Below are positions 37,273 through 40,283 of a stretch of 40,283 nt of DNA, in pieces (position 1 is the first letter of the stretch; every line of letters begins with the position of its first letter). A program made the translations under genes and the position numbers. The DNA is from Streptomyces phaeoluteigriseus (GTDB taxonomy: Bacteria; Actinomycetota; Actinomycetes; Streptomycetales; Streptomycetaceae): positions 223,400 through 263,682 of the forward strand of contig NZ_MPOH02000020.1 of assembly GCF_001896135.2 (NCBI RefSeq). The letters are read 5' to 3'. The notes under the pieces were generated by a model. That model had not been told where the DNA came from, searched no databases, and saw nothing but the letters and a program-made list of their open reading frames with translations.

Positions 37273-37665
37273 ATGTCGCTCGACGTCTCACCGGCCCTAC
37301 TCGAACAGGCCGAGCGAGGCGAGGTCGACGAAGCAGAATTCGTCGACTGCGTCCGGACCTCCCTGCCTTACGCATGGGAGATGATCAGTTCCCTGGTGGC
37401 TCAGCTGAAGGTGGACGGCGGCAACTTCGCCGACAACCAGACGCCCCCGCCGGACGAGCAGGCCCGCGGGCAGTTGCTGCGAGCACTGGCGAGTGACGCG
37501 ATACGCGGCGCCCTTCAGCGGCACTTCGGTGTACGGCTGGCCTTCCAGAACTGCCACCGCGTGGCGGTGTTCCCGTTGGACACATCGGTCGACGAGTCGC
37601 TGTCCCGCTTCACGTCGGTCCGCAGCCAGTTGCTCAACCAGTCCCCGGAGTTCCGGGACTGCTGA
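37273..37665 (+). CDS. SCO5389 family conserved protein
   Basis: The 130-residue, acidic, soluble protein begins MSLDVSPALLEQAERGEVDEAEFVDCVRTSLPYAW and ends LLNQSPEFRDC; I recall it as highly conserved in Streptomyces under the SCO5389 family name. It has no signal peptide or membrane segment and is mostly helical. Function unknown. ATG 37273 follows AGAGGAGTACCC. It converges with the LLM oxidoreductase. Confidence 0.85.
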   Translation: MSLDVSPALLEQAERGEVDEAEFVDCVRTSLPYAWEMISSLVAQLKVDGGNFADNQTPPPDEQARGQLLRALASDAIRGALQRHFGVRLAFQNCHRVAVFPLDTSVDESLSRFTSVRSQLLNQSPEFRDC

Positions 37666-37674
37666 GGCTCGGCT

Positions 37675-37717
37675 TGCCGCTCCTGACGTGGGAAGTGCGG
37701 TCAGTGCGGGAGCGGCA
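37675..37717. terminator. Shared terminator between converging genes
   Basis: Perfect 9-bp arms TGCCGCTCC (37675-37683) and GGAGCGGCA (37709-37717) enclose a further TGAC/GTCA pairing. It lies between the SCO5389-family stop and the end of the LLM gene. Confidence 0.6.
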
Positions 37718-37739
37718 GGCTTCTCGGCGGTGGGGCCGC

Positions 37740-38768
37740 TCACCGGAGGTGGGGGAGGACCTCCGAGCCCAGCCGCCGTACGTTCTCCTCCGTGGCCGCC
37801 AGGTCGCCGGAGCCCTCGACGAGCAGAGCGAAGCGCGAGATGCCGGTCCGCTCGCTGGTCGCCGCGAGGCGGTCGACGCACAACCGCGGGGTGCCCACCG
37901 GGTGCAGCCCGCAGAGGAGTTCGGTGTACGCCACCGGGTCCCGCATGCCGCGGGCCCGGCCGTCCACCGTCACATGGGCGTCGAGGCCCTGCTTCAGCCA
38001 GCCCGGCATCGCCTTCACCAGCGTCTCCACGGCGTCGGCGCGGCGGTCCGCGATCTGGCAGACGCCCGCCGAGACATGGCCGGCGCCCAGGATCTCCTCC
38101 GCGGACCGCCCGGCCGCGCGCGCCTGCTGCCGCCACCGGGCGACCATCTCGGCCTTCTCCTCGTCCCCGATGTGCATGCCCAGCAGCATCGGCAGGCCCC
38201 GCTCGGCGGCCAGCCGCACGCTCGCCGGGGAGGTGCACGCGACGATCACCTCCGGGCCCGCCGTGTCCGTCAGGGCCTCCGCGGGCCGCGGTACGACGGG
38301 GACCTGGCGGAAGCGGAAACGCTCGCCGTCCGCCCCCACGGACGGTTCGCGCAGCCAGCGCACCAGCAGATCGAGTGATTCCGGGAAACCCGACTCGTAC
38401 GCCTCCACGCCCGAGCCGAAGACCTCCAGGTCGACCCAGGGGCCGCCGCGTCCCACACCCAGCGAGAAGCGGCCGCCGCTCGTCAGGTGCAGCAGCGCGG
38501 CCTGCTCGCCGAGGGCGACGGGGTGCACGGTGGGCAGTACGCTCACCGCCGTACCCACCCGGATGCGCCGGGTGCGGCCCAGCAGCAGGGCTGCCAGGGT
38601 GACCGCGGACGGACAGGTGCCGTACGGCACGAAGTGGTGCTCGGCCAGCCAGACCGAGTCCAGACCCGACTCCTCGGCGACCTCCGCCGAGCGGACGGCG
38701 CGGTGCAGCGCCTCCCCCTGGCCCTGCCCAGGGAACTGGGCCGCCAACACGAAACTTCCAACACGCAT
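37740..38768 (-). CDS. LLM-class flavin/F420-dependent oxidoreductase
   Basis: The 342-residue protein is a luciferase-like TIM-barrel oxidoreductase that uses FMN or F420. The N-terminus is MRVGSFVLAAQFPGQ, followed by ESGLDSVWLAEHHF (the family signature), TRRIRVGTAVSVLPTVHPVALGEQAALL, SGGRFSLGVGRGGP, and a C-terminal GTPRLCVDRL. The cofactor and substrate cannot be told from sequence. ATG 38768 follows AGGAAGT; upstream in-frame ATG at 38909 is outside the domain. Monocistronic, convergent with SCO5389-family gene. Confidence 0.9.
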   Translation of the reverse strand: MRVGSFVLAAQFPGQGQGEALHRAVRSAEVAEESGLDSVWLAEHHFVPYGTCPSAVTLAALLLGRTRRIRVGTAVSVLPTVHPVALGEQAALLHLTSGGRFSLGVGRGGPWVDLEVFGSGVEAYESGFPESLDLLVRWLREPSVGADGERFRFRQVPVVPRPAEALTDTAGPEVIVACTSPASVRLAAERGLPMLLGMHIGDEEKAEMVARWRQQARAAGRSAEEILGAGHVSAGVCQIADRRADAVETLVKAMPGWLKQGLDAHVTVDGRARGMRDPVAYTELLCGLHPVGTPRLCVDRLAATSERTGISRFALLVEGSGDLAATEENVRRLGSEVLPHLR

Positions 38769-38988
38769 GGGACTTCCTGCTTCCTTGGCCCCGACACGGA
38801 GCTCCCCCACCCGGCATAACCGCCCGACACGTGCCGAGGACACGGCTCGTCGGGGAGATTTGCGGATTGTCCGGAGAATCGGCCGTCCGTGAGGCGTACT
38901 TACGGGCATCGGCCCTCACGGGTACCCCTGTCGACTCCGCGTAGGCTGGTCGGCAACCCTGCACCCTGTATAGCCCGTGAGGTGTCCC

Positions 38989-39321
38989 TTGTCCCCGCGT
39001 CGCAACCGACCCAAGGGTGACGACTCGTCCGGCCGGAGCGCCGAGGACGACCGCGCGAGACGTTACGGCGGCTGGCAGTCCGGCGTCACCTGGGCCGGCG
39101 AGGAGTGGAGCGTACGGCACGTGGCGGGCGCGAGCGCCGAGGGCAAGACGTACCGCTGTCCCGGCTGCGACCAGTTGATCCCCGGCCGCATGCCGCACGT
39201 CGTCGCCTGGCCCGAGCACTCGGGGGTCGACGACCGCCGGCACTGGCACAAGGCGTGCTGGAACGCGCGGGACCGCCGCACCCCGGGGGTGCGACGGTCC
39301 CGTAACGCGCCGAGGTTCTAG
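38989..39321 (+). CDS. Small conserved protein with a zinc-binding motif
   Basis: The 110-residue basic protein begins SPRRNRPKG and has CPGCDQLI, followed by HVVAWPEHSG, RRHWHKACW: a Cys2 plus His/Cys set suggesting a zinc ribbon. It is often annotated as an ATP/GTP-binding protein in Streptomyces, for which I see no motif. Start TTG 38989 has GAGG at 6-nt spacing; GTG at 38977 is in frame but overlaps that site. It ends 6 nt before the converging permease. Confidence 0.75.
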   Translation: MSPRRNRPKGDDSSGRSAEDDRARRYGGWQSGVTWAGEEWSVRHVAGASAEGKTYRCPGCDQLIPGRMPHVVAWPEHSGVDDRRHWHKACWNARDRRTPGVRRSRNAPRF

Positions 39322-39327
39322 CCCGGC

Positions 39328-40200
39328 TCAGACGTCCCGCTTCTCCAGCAGCGCGAAGGCGCCGCCGAGGGCCGCGGCCGTGACGCCGAGGGCGATCCAC
39401 AGCGGGTCCCAGCCGGCCGGGCCGGTCTCCGTCAGCGAGGTGGAGTAGAAGACGCTCAGCTGGTTGGGGATCGAGTACTCGAACAGGGCCTCACGCAGGT
39501 CCTCCAGCGAGGACGAGAACATGAACAGCGCGATCACCAGCGGCGCCAGGACGAGGCCGATCATGATGGTGATGGCGCCCGCAGAGTGCCGGATGATCGA
39601 GCCCATCGCCAGCGAGAGCAGGCCGAGCAGCGCGATGTAGAGGGAGACACCGACGGTGCCCTTCAGCCATTCGCCGGTGGTGGGGTCCCTGGACTCCGTG
39701 AGCAGGGCCACGTCGACCAGCGCGACGAAGAGGGACGAGACCAGCGTCATCACGAAGGCGACCAGGAAGAACACGACGGCCTTCGCGCCCAGCACACGGC
39801 CGCGGGACGGGCAGGCCACCATCGTGGTCCGGATCATGCCGGTGCCGTACTCCGAGGCGGTCGTCATCACGCCGAGCGTGATGACGCAGATGCTGCCCAG
39901 GAGCAGCCCGAAGAAGCCGAACGACAGCGGGTTCTCGTCGTTCACGCCGCCCTCCGTGGGATTCGCGGCGACGACCGCGGCGGTCAGCAGCCCGATGCCG
40001 ACGACCAGCAGGACGAACACGCCCAGTGTCCACATCGTGGAGCGCACCGACCGGATCTTCGTCCACTCCGAGGCGACGGCATGCCCGAGATGGGTCCGCA
40101 CGACGGGGATCGGCGAGGTGTAGCCGGGGTACGAGGGGCCGGGCGCCGCCTGCCAGGCGGGCGCGGCCTGCGGGGCCGGGGGTCGTGGGGCGGTGCTCAT
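39328..40200 (-). CDS. ABC-2 type transporter permease
   Basis: The 290-residue protein has a Pro/Ala-rich cytoplasmic N-terminus (1-40), the motif VASEWTKIRSVRSTMWTL typical of ABC-2 permeases with a C-terminal SdpC/YxlG-like fold, and six membrane helices from residue 56 to the end. ABC-2 permeases export drugs, lipids or antibiotics with an ATPase partner. Its start overlaps the upstream ATPase stop by 4 nt (ATGA), so the two form one operon; the substrate is unknown. Confidence 0.9.
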   Translation of the reverse strand: MSTAPRPPAPQAAPAWQAAPGPSYPGYTSPIPVVRTHLGHAVASEWTKIRSVRSTMWTLGVFVLLVVGIGLLTAAVVAANPTEGGVNDENPLSFGFFGLLLGSICVITLGVMTTASEYGTGMIRTTMVACPSRGRVLGAKAVVFFLVAFVMTLVSSLFVALVDVALLTESRDPTTGEWLKGTVGVSLYIALLGLLSLAMGSIIRHSAGAITIMIGLVLAPLVIALFMFSSSLEDLREALFEYSIPNQLSVFYSTSLTETGPAGWDPLWIALGVTAAALGGAFALLEKRDV

Positions 40201-40283
40201 CGGGCGTCCTCGGTCGTGGTCGGGGCGGATGCCTGCGGCGCGCCGGCGGGCCGCTCCGACGCCTGCGGAGCGGCGGCCGGGGC
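40197..40283 (-). CDS. ABC transporter ATPase, last 28 codons (partial)
   Basis: The frame ending at TGA 40197-40199 reads a Pro/Ala/Thr/Glu-rich tail ending TTTEDAR, with 28 codons inside the window. Only the tail is seen; assignment as the ATPase partner rests on the ATGA overlap with the permease start and on what is usual for such pairs. The gene runs beyond the right edge. Confidence 0.5.
   Translation of the reverse strand, partial: APAAAPQASERPAGAPQASAPTTTEDAR

Overview
This is a high-GC (visibly above 70 percent) actinobacterial chromosome segment, almost certainly Streptomyces. It has leaderless, GTG and TTG starts, extreme third-position GC, the nrtL-lysA-hom-thrC-thrB-rho order, an eight-gene F1Fo ATP synthase operon headed by atpI, and a ChiS/ChiR-type chitinase locus. 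From memory the gene order follows the SCO5350-SCO5393 region of S. coelicolor; I could not run a search.

Layout. 1-6244: aspartate-family amino acid genes (nrtL, lysA, hom, thrC, thrB). 6245-8786: a 400-nt leader, rho and a strong terminator. 8800-10724: a secreted trypsin-like protease with a C-terminal FG-GAP/VCBS repeat region, with its own control region and terminator. 10810-17315: LCP (LytR) cell-wall ligase, rpmE, prfA, prmC, Sua5/YwlC, a low-molecular-weight phosphatase-like protein and a serine hydroxymethyltransferase. 17446-26990: wecA, then atpIBEFHAGDC. 27059-27505: a DUF2550 membrane protein. 27520-31322 (minus): chitinase with an upstream response regulator and sensor kinase. 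31475-36227: small membrane protein, PduO cobalamin adenosyltransferase, STAS protein with a long structured leader, and a large membrane-tethered NTPase. 36293-40283: NucS/EndoMS, an SCO5389-family protein, an LLM oxidoreductase, a small zinc-finger-like protein, an ABC permease and the last 28 codons of its ATPase.

Five genes (nrtL, hom, the protease, the chitinase and the NTPase) are broken by seven single-base indels. All six deletions are consistent with collapse of a CC or GG pair, and restoring each base gives a normal full-length protein. Because hom is among them, uncorrected sequencing indels are more likely than real pseudogenes. I annotate these genes over their full extent and mark each break.

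Less explained structure: a two-tier palindrome in the hom leader; stem-loops at three atp junctions (before atpE, before atpA and between atpD and atpC), where subunit stoichiometry must change; a long GNRA-capped terminator after atpC; a nested inverted repeat at the protease promoter; a structured 260-nt leader before the STAS gene next to a P-loop NTPase whose Walker A lysine is arginine; and a phosphatase-like protein whose nucleophilic cysteine is serine. The best candidate for an undescribed system is the STAS plus NTPase pair at 32797-36227.
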